Source: Symsagittifera roscoffensis (Eukaryota > Xenacoelomorpha > Acoela > Convolutidae). Taken from it: a stretch of DNA of 64,000 nt. How positions within the stretch are numbered: position 1 is the stretch's first letter; each line of letters opens with the position of its first letter. The notes under the pieces are model-generated. The model saw only the letters and a list, made by a program, of their open reading frames with translations. It was not told where the DNA came from and did no database searches. The position numbers and the translations under genes are program-made. The DNA is taken from contig NC_087062.1 of the NCBI RefSeq assembly GCF_963678635.1, forward strand, positions 72,879,345-72,943,344, read 5' to 3'. Positions 12,557-22,779 of the stretch are shown here, in pieces.

Positions 12557-12931
12557 CTAAAAATAGGACAGTAGAAGCTTTTCCTGGATTCTTCTGCTGT
12601 TCAAGTAATTCCAATATGTCCACCTGATGGCGAGTTGCGGAGTCGGTACAAAAAGTTTCCTCGGGTGATTTAGCAGGCTTTTTTGTTTATATTTAACTAG
12701 CCCCGTATCATCATAAAATTTTCTGCGGACTAGTTCGTCTTCATTTTCCAGCCGATTAAATTGCTTGTCATGTTTTTCCTTCCGACTGTTTTCGTATGTT
12801 ATGTTTGGAATTTGTTCATTTCTTAACCAACTATTTTCATTTTTTTCATCTGTATCGTTTTCTTGATTTAATTTTAGCTTCAGCGTTTCAAGTTCGAAAT
12901 ACTGAAATGCTTGATTCTGTGATTCTGACAA
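12557..12931 (-). pseudogene. RT3 unit 2: region before the integrase core
   Basis: This 124-codon open frame contains a charged N-terminal half (QENDTDEKNENSW), then ENEDELVRRKFYDDTGLV, and ends with KLFVPTPQLAIRWTYWNYLN and RRIQEKLLLSYF. The last part has the layout of the segment that precedes the zinc-binding N-terminus of integrases (a VP-R-L stretch, then R-L-YFWP), but the expected His and Cys pairs are not visible. The assignment rests mainly on its position between RNase H and the integrase core. Confidence 0.5.
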
Positions 12932-13206
12932 AAAATTTTTGTGACAATCTTGTCGGTATTTTCCTGAACCTTATATCGCGGAGAGAAGTCTGGTAGAGTC
13001 CAAGTTTTTTCCAAATGAGCTTTTAGAAATATGTCAATTGTGTTGTAGTCGGTTTTGCTAAAAGCAATTTTCACTGAGTCAACTAGCTTGAGTGACGCGT
13101 CAGTTACTTTCGTTGTTTTGTCAATCTGTATGTCTCTCTTTCCGAAGGTAGCTTTTTTGGCTGGGAAACATTGCTTTAGTTTTCGAATCTTACTGAGAAA
13201 TATCAC
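12880..13206 (-). pseudogene. RT3 unit 2: RNase H-integrase connection
   Basis: This 108-codon frame has motifs such as KLKQCFPAKKATFGKRDIQI, TDASLKLVDSVKIAF and WTLPDFSPRYKVQENTDK. It lies between RNase H and the integrase N-terminal region and overlaps the next frame, so a frameshift occurs near 12,900. No known fold is recognised. The matching stretch exists in unit 1 near 9,950-10,200. Confidence 0.45.
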
Positions 13207-13238
13207 TGGTTTTGAAGATCACGAATGAATTTAAAGAA

Positions 13239-13448
13239 TTAGTGAAGAGCGAAGTAGAGCGCTAGAGAGTCTATATAGTAGATGGAGATCTTCAGTTGTG
13301 CTGTGCTGAAGGGTCTTGAACCAAATGGCATACGTTTTCGTTTTAGTTTGGTGTCAAGTTTCACATGGTTTTCAACCATTAGCAAAAAACCGTTTCTTCG
13401 GTAGCTGGCCTTACAAAGTAGTACGTTTTGTAAACTTAGTTCTTGCAA
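13239..13448 (-). pseudogene. RT3 unit 2: RNase H domain
   Basis: The frame contains YRRNGFLLMVENHV, RKRMPFGSRPFSTAQLKIS and YIDSLALYFALH. This follows the RNase H layout of Ty3-like Pol: a D/E-A-S strand, then a G-x-x-L strand, then a SR-x-x-S-x-x-x-Y/I-S block and a helix rich in LA-x-x-FA. The domain degrades the RNA strand during reverse transcription. Only the N-terminal part is readable. The reverse transcriptase palm that should lie just upstream (right) is not recognised at 13.5-13.9 kb. Confidence 0.6.
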
Positions 13449-13903
13449 ACGAAGTGTTATGTTTGTTGCTTGAATTAGGTCACGTTTTAACGATTTTTAA
13501 CTTTTATTTCGAAAACGAGCTTTTTTTCTCAGTAGTCAATAAAAAAGTATCAATTTTTTGCATAAATTTGTCATATAGTTCCTAAAGAACTGAACAAAAA
13601 CAATCAGTCTTTTCAATTTTTCGACAAATTTCGGAATTTTTATAATCTTTGGGAACGTTGAATTTTTTCCTGTTCTGGCGACACTCTGGCTGGTGTAACA
13701 GTTTTGCCTAGAAGTTTCATTCTTTATGTTCCAATTTCACTTTCATCAAGTGAAATTTCAAGTGTGGACTTCATTGAGCATTGAATTTTTTTCGAAAGTG
13801 CTGATGTGAGTTCATCGAAGTAATTTACAGCAGTTTCGCTTTCATCCATAAACTGAGCACACAAACTTTGCTGTTTATTTTAACTGACTAGTTAGCTGCC
13901 TTG

Positions 13904-14189
13904 CTTACGCGCGACCGGGGTTAAACTCATGGCTGTTCTCGTGATTGAGCAAAATAATGGTTTCGTCTCAAGTTATAAGAGTCACTGGGCATTTATATGA
14001 ACCACATTTTGCACAACGCCAGTGAGTGGAAGATTTTATGTCTCGCTTTTTAGTGAACTCGTGTTCGTTCAAGATAAGTAACGCTTTGTCTTTTTGAGTT
14101 TTACCGTTGATAAAATCTGTCATATTGGTGTTCATTGTTTTGGTGCTAAGTGTGTAATGATATAACTTTGCGTTGTGTTTCACTATCAA
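13904..14189 (-). pseudogene. FLYWCH-type zinc finger with one in-frame stop
   Basis: The frame from 14,189 shows ILNEHEFTKKRDIKSSTHWR and CAKCGSYKCPVTLIT. This is the W-R-C...C-P-x-x-x-x-T core of FLYWCH zinc fingers. After LIT comes a TGA (bases 13,968-13,970). The same frame then continues with NHENSHEFNP, supplying the two closing histidines, until a stop at 13,904-13,906. FLYWCH domains bind DNA or proteins in animals and also occur in transposon-derived genes. Whether it belonged to RT3 or to a host gene is unclear. The single stop suggests fairly recent loss or a non-standard exon end. Confidence 0.6.
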
Positions 14190-15004
14190 AATTTTTTCAA
14201 ATTTGACTCGATTAACAGGTTGGAAAACAAATTTTAAACTCTACAAAAGAGTAGCTTACCAATAGCACTATCTCTATATGGCGTCACGTCACTGTTTTAA
14301 CGCTTTTTGCCTGAAATTGAAAAATTTTCTGTCGGAGTTCAACAGTTTTTTTTTCTAGTTAAGATATCGGAGTCTTTCTCTGGTTATAAAACTGGGCAAG
14401 GCTGAATGCTTCTTGGTATCAAACTTGTTTGTTGCTTTTGAAAACCTATTAGAAACAATTAACTAATTTCTGTGATTACAACTTTTTGTTGAAAGTATCT
14501 TTCGTATGTGATCTGTAAATTATTTTGTTGGATTGCTTCATTGTAACTTTGAAAATTCGACATCTTCACAGTTCTCCTTTAACGCAAGTTTGGTAATATT
14601 AATGATTAGTGCAATTTTCAGTTGTATGAAGTTGATATGTAGCTGCTTGCTAAAAGTGGTTGACTTGAATCAGTTATGTGTGTGATTTTCTTTTGAATTA
14701 TTTTTCTTCAAACCGTTTTAAGGTTTTTTTTTTCCTTTCAAAACCTTGTCTATTGCCGCAGTTGTTGAAAAAAGCATAAAAAACTAATTTGGTATTACAA
14801 TGTTCATGTTCATTGAATCATAAGTTCTAAGACTTTTGATTTGACTTTACTTTGTTGTCTGTTCATTTGCACTATGCAAAATTGGTATCTTGATTATATG
14901 GCTTGTTCAGGTTTTGAGATGTTATGTTTTTGTAATTTGTTTAATTTGTAATGCAATATTATCTTGAATAAAGGGATTTTAACGTTAAAATTTGTTATTT
15001 TCTG
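14190..15004. other. AT-rich spacer, nothing recognised
   Basis: There is no open frame over 60 codons and no recognisable RNA. Poly-T tracts are common. Confidence 0.5.
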
Positions 15005-15805
15005 CACTGGAGTTCCATGGATAACAATCGATTTTCATTTCATTTTACAGCCGTTATCTTTAAACTTTCAAAAACAATCGATTATAATTCATTAAAAATG
15101 GAAAAATGGATTACATTTGTAGCATTTTTTATGATTTTTTGTAGGATTTTCAAATTCATCCCCCATCATCGTTTATAATAGATGAAATTCCATTAAAATT
15201 GGATTATCATATAATCATAGTTTTTTTTCAATCAATAATAGTCAATCTATTAGATTATAATGTGTTTTTTGAGAATTTTTATGACTTTTGCAAAATTTCT
15301 TCAAAGTTATCTTACTTCTTGTTTCAAGCAGTTGATACGTATTGCGTTTCATAAATTTTTACATTTGACAGGAGAATTTACTTATTTAGGTTTTCTCTAC
15401 TTTTTCTAAACTACATAAGTTTCATCACAACTTTACCTTTTTTAACAACCCCTTCACCAATTTACCCACCCCTCCCAATAACTTTAGTAAACATGGGGGT
15501 GGGCGAAGGGATAAAAGTAGGGGCGTTGCTTAAATACATGTGTGAGAAGGCAGGAAGCAAAGTGAGGAGGGTTAGTTTGAGTAGGTTTAGATTGCGAGTA
15601 GGTTATAATGAATTATAATGGATTTTCAATGGATCAAAATCCATTTTAATGGGTTTTAATGGATCGGGTTTTTACGAAATAATTGATTATAATGACGATA
15701 TGATCGATATTGTGGTCTAAATTGGCAACAATAATGGATTATAATGAGAACACTTTATACAATGATTTTCCATTATAATCGATTATTGTCCATGAGAGTC
15801 CGGTG
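15005..15805. mobile_element. 801-bp inverted-repeat transposon (MITE-like)
   Basis: The left end CACTGGAGTTCCATGGATAA and the complement of the right end, CACCGGACTCTCATGGACAA, match at 15 of 20 positions. Both continue into (C/T)AATCGATT and an A/T-rich stretch built on variants of ATTATAATGGATTTTCAATGG. The interior has no open frame, so it would be a non-autonomous element. The interior near 15,460-15,600 is G-rich (GTGGGCGAAGGGA and AGGCAGGAAGC) and differs from its surroundings. No convincing target-site duplication is seen at the flanks (TTTTCTG left, AGGTTGT right). The superfamily is not assigned. Confidence 0.6.
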
Positions 15806-17270
15806 AGGTTGTCTACTAGATAGTATGAATCGTTATTTGTCTGTGTCACGTTTTACTTAAGTTTTATTTTTTTTATAATCTTAAGTCAATAGATAATTTC
15901 AGTAAAAATGGTGAAACTAAAATGTTATTTCTGGGGTTATTTTGCTCATGAACGTAGTGAAAAGTTGTTCTTAAAATCGGCTGTTCGGGTTTTAGTTTTT
16001 GTTTACTGAACTTTCTATTTAAGAAATAAAACTATCAGAGCGATAGTTTTTAGTTAGATTCCGGTTGTAACATTTGTTTTGGTAGAATGTTTTGCCGTTT
16101 TTGTCGGTGTTTGATTATTTTGTTTTCTATCAGGTTGATATTATTTTGATTGGTGGGGTTGTTTTGTTAAAAACTACTGTTTTGTCCACTAGAGAGTGTT
16201 ATTCGTTAGTTGTTTTTTGTCTCGTTTCACTTTACTTCTTTTTAAATCTTTACTTGGTAGATACTTTTACTGTTCTTTTTAATTATCTCTTGTTGGTGGA
16301 TAATTTTAGTATAAATTGATTATGAAAATTCAAAAGTTTTCGTCTGTATCTGAGCTTTCACGTGGTATTTTACGTAGATTTCTGACTAATTTGCCAAAAG
16401 TTTCTGTTCCAGCTGAATCTGAGATAATGTCTGTTTCTTGTTCATAGCTGAATTGTTGAGAGCGGTGTTTACTTTCAAGGGGTTACTTTCAGGATGTTTG
16501 ATTTTGTCAAGGTTTTTTTTCTCTTTGCTTGGCTTTTAAGTACTCTCTAACTTAGTGCTGTGACTGATGCTGTTGAAAATGTCCAACTTGTTTTGTTGCT
16601 TATTCTAATTTTAGAAAATTTTGATTATAATTATAAAAACGCGAGAAAAGCAGGGGAGGGAATGCAGAACTGAACCCATGATGAGAAACGAAAAAGATTT
16701 TGGCTCAGCTATGCCATGAAAAAATTTAGGATTGTATATGGGCAAGAGTTTGAATTCGGATGCCTTGAAAAAAATTAGGCTTGTATTTGGGCAAGAGTTT
16801 GAATTCGAATTAGTTGCGAAATCTTAAAGAATGGTGGACTAACATTTGTTTTTTAAGTTAATTTTTTTTCCAGTAGATCTTTGGCGCGTGATCTACCATA
16901 TGTGCAACAATTTTGTAAAAATTGAGTATGTAATTTGTCATCAAAATTATCTTGTGTTAGCATCATGCAAGAAAAGTATAAGTTTAGTAGGTTATTAGAA
17001 TTTTTAAAAACATAACATAAAAGATATGACTGATCTGACCTTTTTGGGCTCTCACTTGTTTTTGGTAGTAATTTGAAATTAAACTACTTAAAGCGAAGCT
17101 ACCTAGCTGCATTGTAACAAAAATTTTCGACCCAATTCGATAATTTGAATAATCTCAGGCACTGTTCTAAGTTTCTCTTTTTAGGTTTTGAAAATCGAGC
17201 AAATCTCCCAATTCTTGTTAGATTGTTTGAAAAATATATATAAATGGACCATCTAAAAGTTTTCTATCTC
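15806..17270. other. AT-rich spacer, nothing recognised
   Basis: The only open frame (16,092-16,319, plus) is T-rich, hydrophobic and not convincing. A short tandem repeat is listed separately. Confidence 0.4.
16711..16808 (+). repeat. 49-bp direct repeat, two copies
   Basis: ATGCCATGAAAAAATTTAGG and ATGCCTTGAAAAAAATTAGG begin two adjacent 49-bp units, at 16,711 and 16,760. Both continue with TTGTAT-TGGGCAAGAG and TTTGAATTCG. A simple tandem duplication. Confidence 0.8.
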
Positions 17271-17272
17271 AA

Positions 17273-17485
17273 TTAAAAGTGCTGTTGATTTGGACAGCCA
17301 ACTGATGTAATGAACGAAATAGAAAAAATATGAATTGCAAAAAAAATGTTTTGTAGTTGAGAGATTTCATCAGCTGGATTTAATCCAATGTAATTGAATC
17401 TAAGTTCAGGAGTTCCTTCATTAGTCTCTGAATGTGAGAAATTTGCCATCTTTACTGCTTCTACTTGATCTATAAATAAAAACAA
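17273..17485 (-). pseudogene. Short fragment with a possible BEL/Pao-like Pol motif
   Basis: The frame contains EGTPELRFNYIGLNPADEIS. A NPAD-x-x-S motif after an aromatic YI stretch is typical of the segment between RNase H and integrase in BEL/Pao retrotransposons. Here it is a single short match with no flanking RNase H or integrase seen, so the call is weak. An upstream TTTTTATTTATAG could also be a splice acceptor, making this an exon of something else. Confidence 0.25.
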
Positions 17486-18880
17486 AAGAAGATCATTTGT
17501 TAGAACATTTTGTTAAGTATAAGATGAAAAAAACTGAGGTTGATGACTTGCTTGCATCAAGGTAAGGAATGTCTTATGCAGGGGTTAAAAACTGTTGAAC
17601 ACTGCTTTACAGTCTAGGCTGCAAAAATTTCTCGACTTTTCATTAGTGCAGCTTTATTATTCTGTTGTTTTACTTAAAAATTTTAAGTGAAACGAAAACA
17701 ACAATTGAAAAAAGTCTCAAAAAAACAAAATTGACGAAAAACGTTCTTCGACATTAGACTTTTTCAGCAACTGTTCCAATTTGCTGTGAATAATTGATTA
17801 ACATTTTCCCCAGACCATCGCTTTCTTTTTTTGCCCCAAAGCAAAACGGAAAAACGTTTTTAAGCTCAACTTTCGAAAATCTGCCATCTGAAGAGCCGCA
17901 AAACTTCATTAAACTTTGATGTTTTCCCTGTTTTTATCGTATGGGTAAAAAGGAGAAGTTGTCTCTAATGAATCAATTGCTCGCCCATTCGAATAAGTCG
18001 GAACTCTCTCAAAATAAATTGTTGTCATTTGAAAAGGGGTTTTCAAGAAACGATCTCACAACCGCAAAATTTGTGTTCATGGCAACTGCTATTCATCTTA
18101 TTGGAAAATTATTGAAAATAATTTCCTGATCGAAGTTGTTTTGGCAAATTGGAATAATACCATTGGAAATATTGATTGCATACTTCAGCTAAAGAAACTC
18201 TTCTAGTAAACAGCGACCAGTCAACCAGTTTTAAGTCAGATAACATGGCAAATTTGGATTTAGCTCGAATGAGTTTAATTGAAACTTTGGTAATTACTAG
18301 AAACCTTTGTCACGAGTAAACAAATCAATGGCAAGCCACTCAGAGAGGAAAAAAATTATCCCTTTTTCTATCGATTTTGCTCTATCAGTGAATAGATGAT
18401 TGTCAAACGCTTTTTAAGGAGAGAATTCCTTCATTACTCACAGCCGACAAGTTGAAGTCATTCGATGTTTGTGCTTTTTGAGGATATATTTCACAGGCAA
18501 CTATTGTTTACCATTGTATTGTTAAAATGAATTTCTTAATTTGAGAATAGAGAAAGCAGTATGTTGCTTACATTAGTTAAGTAAGGTTCTGGTTTCTCAT
18601 CTGAATCATCCTCTGATTTTCCTCTGTTCTGCTTGTTCGCTCTTGAAGGCATCAAATAACCTTCCTTTGAAAAATTGAAACTCTAAATCACAATTGGCAT
18701 AATCTTTGCCCAACTAAAGATTGCGATCTGTTTCAAATTGAAACCTAATACTGCTTGCATCTACAAAAAAACTGGGGAAAACTTGTTGCGTGTAAGATGG
18801 AAAAACTGTGTCCCAAGAAATAATTTGAAAGAGTCCCAGCACCAAAAATCCATAGTTTGATCTAAAATAATTTTATATTA
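17486..18880. other. AT-rich spacer, nothing assigned
   Basis: A 62-codon plus-strand frame at 17,941-18,129 (begins MGKKEKLSLMNQLLAHS) has a soluble-looking composition. It has no family match I recognise and no good flanking signals. Nothing else is supported. Confidence 0.35.
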
Positions 18881-18886
18881 GCAAAA

Positions 18887-19288
18887 ATGTCTTTGCGAGA
18901 GCGACTCGTTTTCGACATACAAAATCGAGAATTAATTGTACCAGTTACAAATTTAGATCGGTTTCTACCTTACGAATGTTTTCAAATTGTTTTTGTTCGA
19001 AAATTTGTTGAGTTTTTTTTTCACTTTTATTTTCTCCTTTCTCTTAAGCTGCAATTTCAAATGACTCTGCTTCAGTTTTCTTATGATTTATCTCTTCTCT
19101 CAAGCTGCAATTTAAAAAGACTGTGCTCCAATTTTTTTTTTACAGCTCGGACTAGAGATTGCCGTTCTTCCAGGAGTTTGTGCAAGAACACTCAAACCTC
19201 TTCCACGCTGTCTTGGATGTCCACAGATAATCGGCAATCCGTTTGGTCTTTGAGGAACCATTTCGTTCGCAGTGAAATTCTAAAATGA
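18887..19288 (+). CDS. Hypothetical 133-codon frame containing a short duplication
   Basis: This is one of the longer plus-strand frames in the AT-rich zone. It begins MSLRERLVFDIQNRELIVPV, then runs into a Phe/Leu-rich middle encoded by T tracts. A ~61-bp internal duplication at about 19,029-19,140 (two CTC-AAGCTGCAATTT blocks) produces the repeated LKLQF/LSSCNL stretch. No family is recognised. The T-tract middle could also be a polypyrimidine intron end, so this may be an exon plus intron rather than one protein. Confidence 0.2.
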   Translation: MSLRERLVFDIQNRELIVPVTNLDRFLPYECFQIVFVRKFVEFFFHFYFLLSLKLQFQMTLLQFSYDLSLLSSCNLKRLCSNFFFTARTRDCRSSRSLCKNTQTSSTLSWMSTDNRQSVWSLRNHFVRSEILK

Positions 19289-19899
19289 GTATCGGAAATC
19301 CTACGGAACAGGAAAGCAACTCGTTAAATTCCTACGGACACAAAAGTATATTTTCGCCTTTAGTATCAGCTAACTTTGTGGTGCTGTGAAGAGAGTTTTT
19401 AAAACCATTTTTCAAATTGTAGTTGCGAAAAGGACTGGCATTTCATGTACTGTCTTGTAGTAATAAAATGCGGTAGAAGTATTTTTTGTCACCTACAATA
19501 TTTTTTTCTCTATTATCTCTATATATCATCACTGAATGTATTCTTTGAATGTCTGATGAAAACTGATGAATCTGTGGTCTGCTTAAAAGTATTATGACCC
19601 CTGTCTCAATTGAGTGATAAACACTGATGCATCAGCTTTTTGAATGATAAATACTGATGGATGCTCAAGCAAATGAATGGCTTTTTTTGTGTAAACTCAT
19701 CTACTGATACATTAATTCCGTCACAACTATATATTTTTTGCACCTGGATGTTTTCGGTCTTCATGATTACAACTACATCAACAAAACTCGGATACTATCT
19801 ATGCTCAATATGTATCGGTTCAAACACTCTTTTTCCCTCAGAACTTTCTCTCCCATCTACGAATGAAAATTTTTCCTGAGTAAAGTTCTGGTACAATGA

Positions 19900-21240
19900 A
19901 TATTATGATATTCCGGAAACAGCAAACTCCGATTCTCCTGAAAGATGTCAGTCATTGTTCCGGGAGAAAATTTGTGAAAAAACTAAGACTAATAATCGAA
20001 TTGAAATTGAAGGAAGAATTAGAAGGTTGCTCAATAGTAAAAGAATTCATGACTACTGATCAAAAAAAATTTATTTTAAAAAACCCTTTACTTTCAATCT
20101 GAACAATTCCTCAGCAGATTTTAATAAATTTTTGAGAATTTCTTTTTTCTGAGATCTGTGATGATATATGTTGCTGGTTTCTTTGATAATATTGATGATA
20201 TTTCAAATATTTTATCTGTAATTTGTGGCTTGTATCGTTTTCGAAACGAAATATTTTTTTCCGAAAATTCCACTCTATCTCAATTTTAATTTTGTCGAGT
20301 ATGTTTCTTAAAGGATTTGCTGAAAAAACTGATGAAATGTCAAGGTTTTTCACTTCTTGGAGGTTTCCAAAAGTGGGCATCTTGTTCTTATTTAACGATA
20401 TTTTATATGTTTTGAAGACTAAATAGCTCTCTCTACAAATGTTGCTTGAATCTTACTCATCGTTGAAACAATTGCATTGCTTTTCACTTTGCAAATACTT
20501 TTTGAATCTTCAATATAATCTGTTCCTTCAACAACTCACCAAGTTTCGGGAGTGTTTTTATTGTAAACTTTATTTTGGAACATTGGAAAGTGTCTTTGCC
20601 TTACTCTGTTTTCCTTGTTCGACAAATTCTAACATATTTCGAAAAAATGTATATAAAAACTAATAAATACTTGACTACATTGTTTTCACTGGCTAGTTTG
20701 TCTACATCAGTCGAGTTCGTATACCAGACTACATGAATTTTGCTTGAAAAAACTTCGAATCCTTAGAAAGGACTGATTGATAGACCAAGTTTTGCATAGG
20801 TTGTCATGATTCATAAGAATTGTTCTCCTTTCGTTTTTGATAGACCCCTTGATTTACTCAATTCCACAGAGAACCAAAGGCAGCTCCACCACAAGAACAA
20901 AATCTGTTAAATCTTATTTTTTCAGGTTTTGAAAGTTATCCAAGTCTTTTGCTTTGGCATTCTCGTTGATAACAAGAGTAGGAGGAGTTTGGGTGTCTTC
21001 CAAAAAGTGTTCATTTTTTATCTGGAAAGGCTGCATTTCTTTCGCTTTAGTGCATACGCAAAGTCTAAAAGATAATCTTTTGTATCTTGATCATTTTTCA
21101 CGACGTTTTTGGACTGTTTCAAGATAATTAAAGGAGAACTCAATTTTAATATAAAAAGATGCTTTTTGTTACTCATTCTCAGTCTTGCCTTTACAGCACT
21201 GTAAATTGAATTAAATTTTCTTTGGTAGGACATTTCTTTG
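19900..21240 (-). pseudogene. Unrecognised decayed minus-strand coding traces
   Basis: Several charged, soluble-looking stretches occur in changing frames on the minus strand: 21,233-21,018 (begins MSYQRKFNSIYSAVKARLRM), then a frame near 20.5 kb with DYIEDSKSICKVKSNAIVST, then 20,380-20,111 (FSANPLRNILDKIKIEIEWN). Their composition differs from the poly-T shadows on the other strand, so a broken gene or transposon is possible. No domain is recognised and no single exon structure is supported. Confidence 0.2.
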
Positions 21241-22779
21241 CGTGTGATCCAGTTTTGGTATTTCTGAAAGGGTGCTAGATAGACTGGTTACAGAATTGAA
21301 ACAAACCGTTTCATACTATGCCGACCGTTTAATGGAAAATTAGGTGATGACAGATATGATTTGTAACTCTTCAAACGAACCTAAAATGATTTTTTTTTGT
21401 CAGAGGATTTGTTTTTTTTTATGTTAGTTCTTGAATTTTTCTTCAAAATTTTACTTCATCTTTTCTTTGGTGATCTTCTACCTCTCCATGTAAAAAAAGT
21501 TACTAATTACTTGTTGAGGAACTGAATAATTGTTTTTTAAAGTGCTAGGCAAAATTTTTGAAATCTTGATCTTCAGAGACGTGTTTAAGGCTCATTGACT
21601 AAAAATTTTTATCTGTTACTGTTGGTAAAAATTTGGTTTGAACTGAACCAATGGTTGTGCAATATTTTATCGAAACAATTATTTTGGAGTGAAATCAATG
21701 AGTAACAAGGATTCAATGTGGCATCTTGTTACCACTCTTTTGTTTGAGATCCGAGACCTAATTTTTGACTTCTTGTATTGATTTGTAAAACATCTCTAGA
21801 TGACTTAAACGAAACTTTCATGATTCAACATTTCTTCCTCATTTGCTTCGGTGAAACAAAATGTCTTTGGTGTATATTGTTTTCAAACACTTATGCCTTC
21901 CAGTAGTTGCAGTTTTTACAAATTGCTTAGATTTTTTTTTCATATAAATCATCAAATAATAGCAGGTATTTTTTTCCAATAGTAAGAAAGTATTCAATCA
22001 GTTCCCAGTCAACTACTTCTTGAAATTGTTTTTTAATTTTGCATTTGACTAGAAAAAATTTGATAGAATTAATAAAATTTTAAAAATTTGTCAAAACCTG
22101 GACGAATTGTGCCAATTCTCAACAAACCAAAATAGAGATGTAATTTTCTAGATTCACCTGGATGCTCCATTTCTTTAGATGCTCCATTTTTTTGGAGAAG
22201 GTAAAACATAACCGAGTGTACTAAATAAGATTGCTGGTAACTAGCCATTTGGTAACTTTTAGTGGTTTTGAATTCATTTTTACGTTCGGGCTAAAAACAA
22301 CAAACGTACAAAAAAGTTTTTGTATTTTTTTTGTGTTTGATGGAAACTCTTGCTCAATCAAATCATAAATTGGGAGAATTTCATTCAATGTCTGAAAGTT
22401 TCAATTCAACAGTGCATCCCTCAATAATGATGCAAGTTTTTTTGAAATTCAGTACATGACTTAGTAACTAGGGAAGTATATTATGCATTTTCTCAGATTT
22501 TTCTCTATGTATTTTAAAGGTTGATTGTTTTTTTTTTCTTGATTCCAGCTTCTACGATAATCTCAAAAACCTATTTTTGATATTAAACCGTATTTTTGGA
22601 CCTATATGCAGGTTCCTTTCAATATGGGATTTTTGTGAGTCTACATACAAATTTTGACAGGTTGATAAATGTTGTGATTCTGTAAGAATTACCGGATTTT
22701 ATTGAGATTTTAAAAATAATATACAATTTATAAGCATCCAATTTAATTTGAAACTTTTAAAGTAAGTTTTTGAAAAACC
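21241..22779. other. AT-rich spacer, nothing recognised
   Basis: No open frame of note on either strand. Confidence 0.5.

Larger units (their letters stand above)
10511..13560 (-). repeat. RT3 tandem unit 2 (RNase H-integrase half)
   Basis: This is the second copy of the ~3.07-kb unit. It begins at CACGAATACACCTCAACATA and is better preserved on its right side, where RNase H is still readable. Scattered small indels separate it from unit 1, so the duplication is not recent. The right edge is uncertain, because sequence beyond 13,500 has no unit 1 partner. Confidence 0.7.

Noticed and set aside
16092-16319. Hydrophobic 75-codon frame as a membrane protein
   Set aside because: Its hydrophobicity comes from T-rich DNA; there is no partner sequence, start context or conservation.
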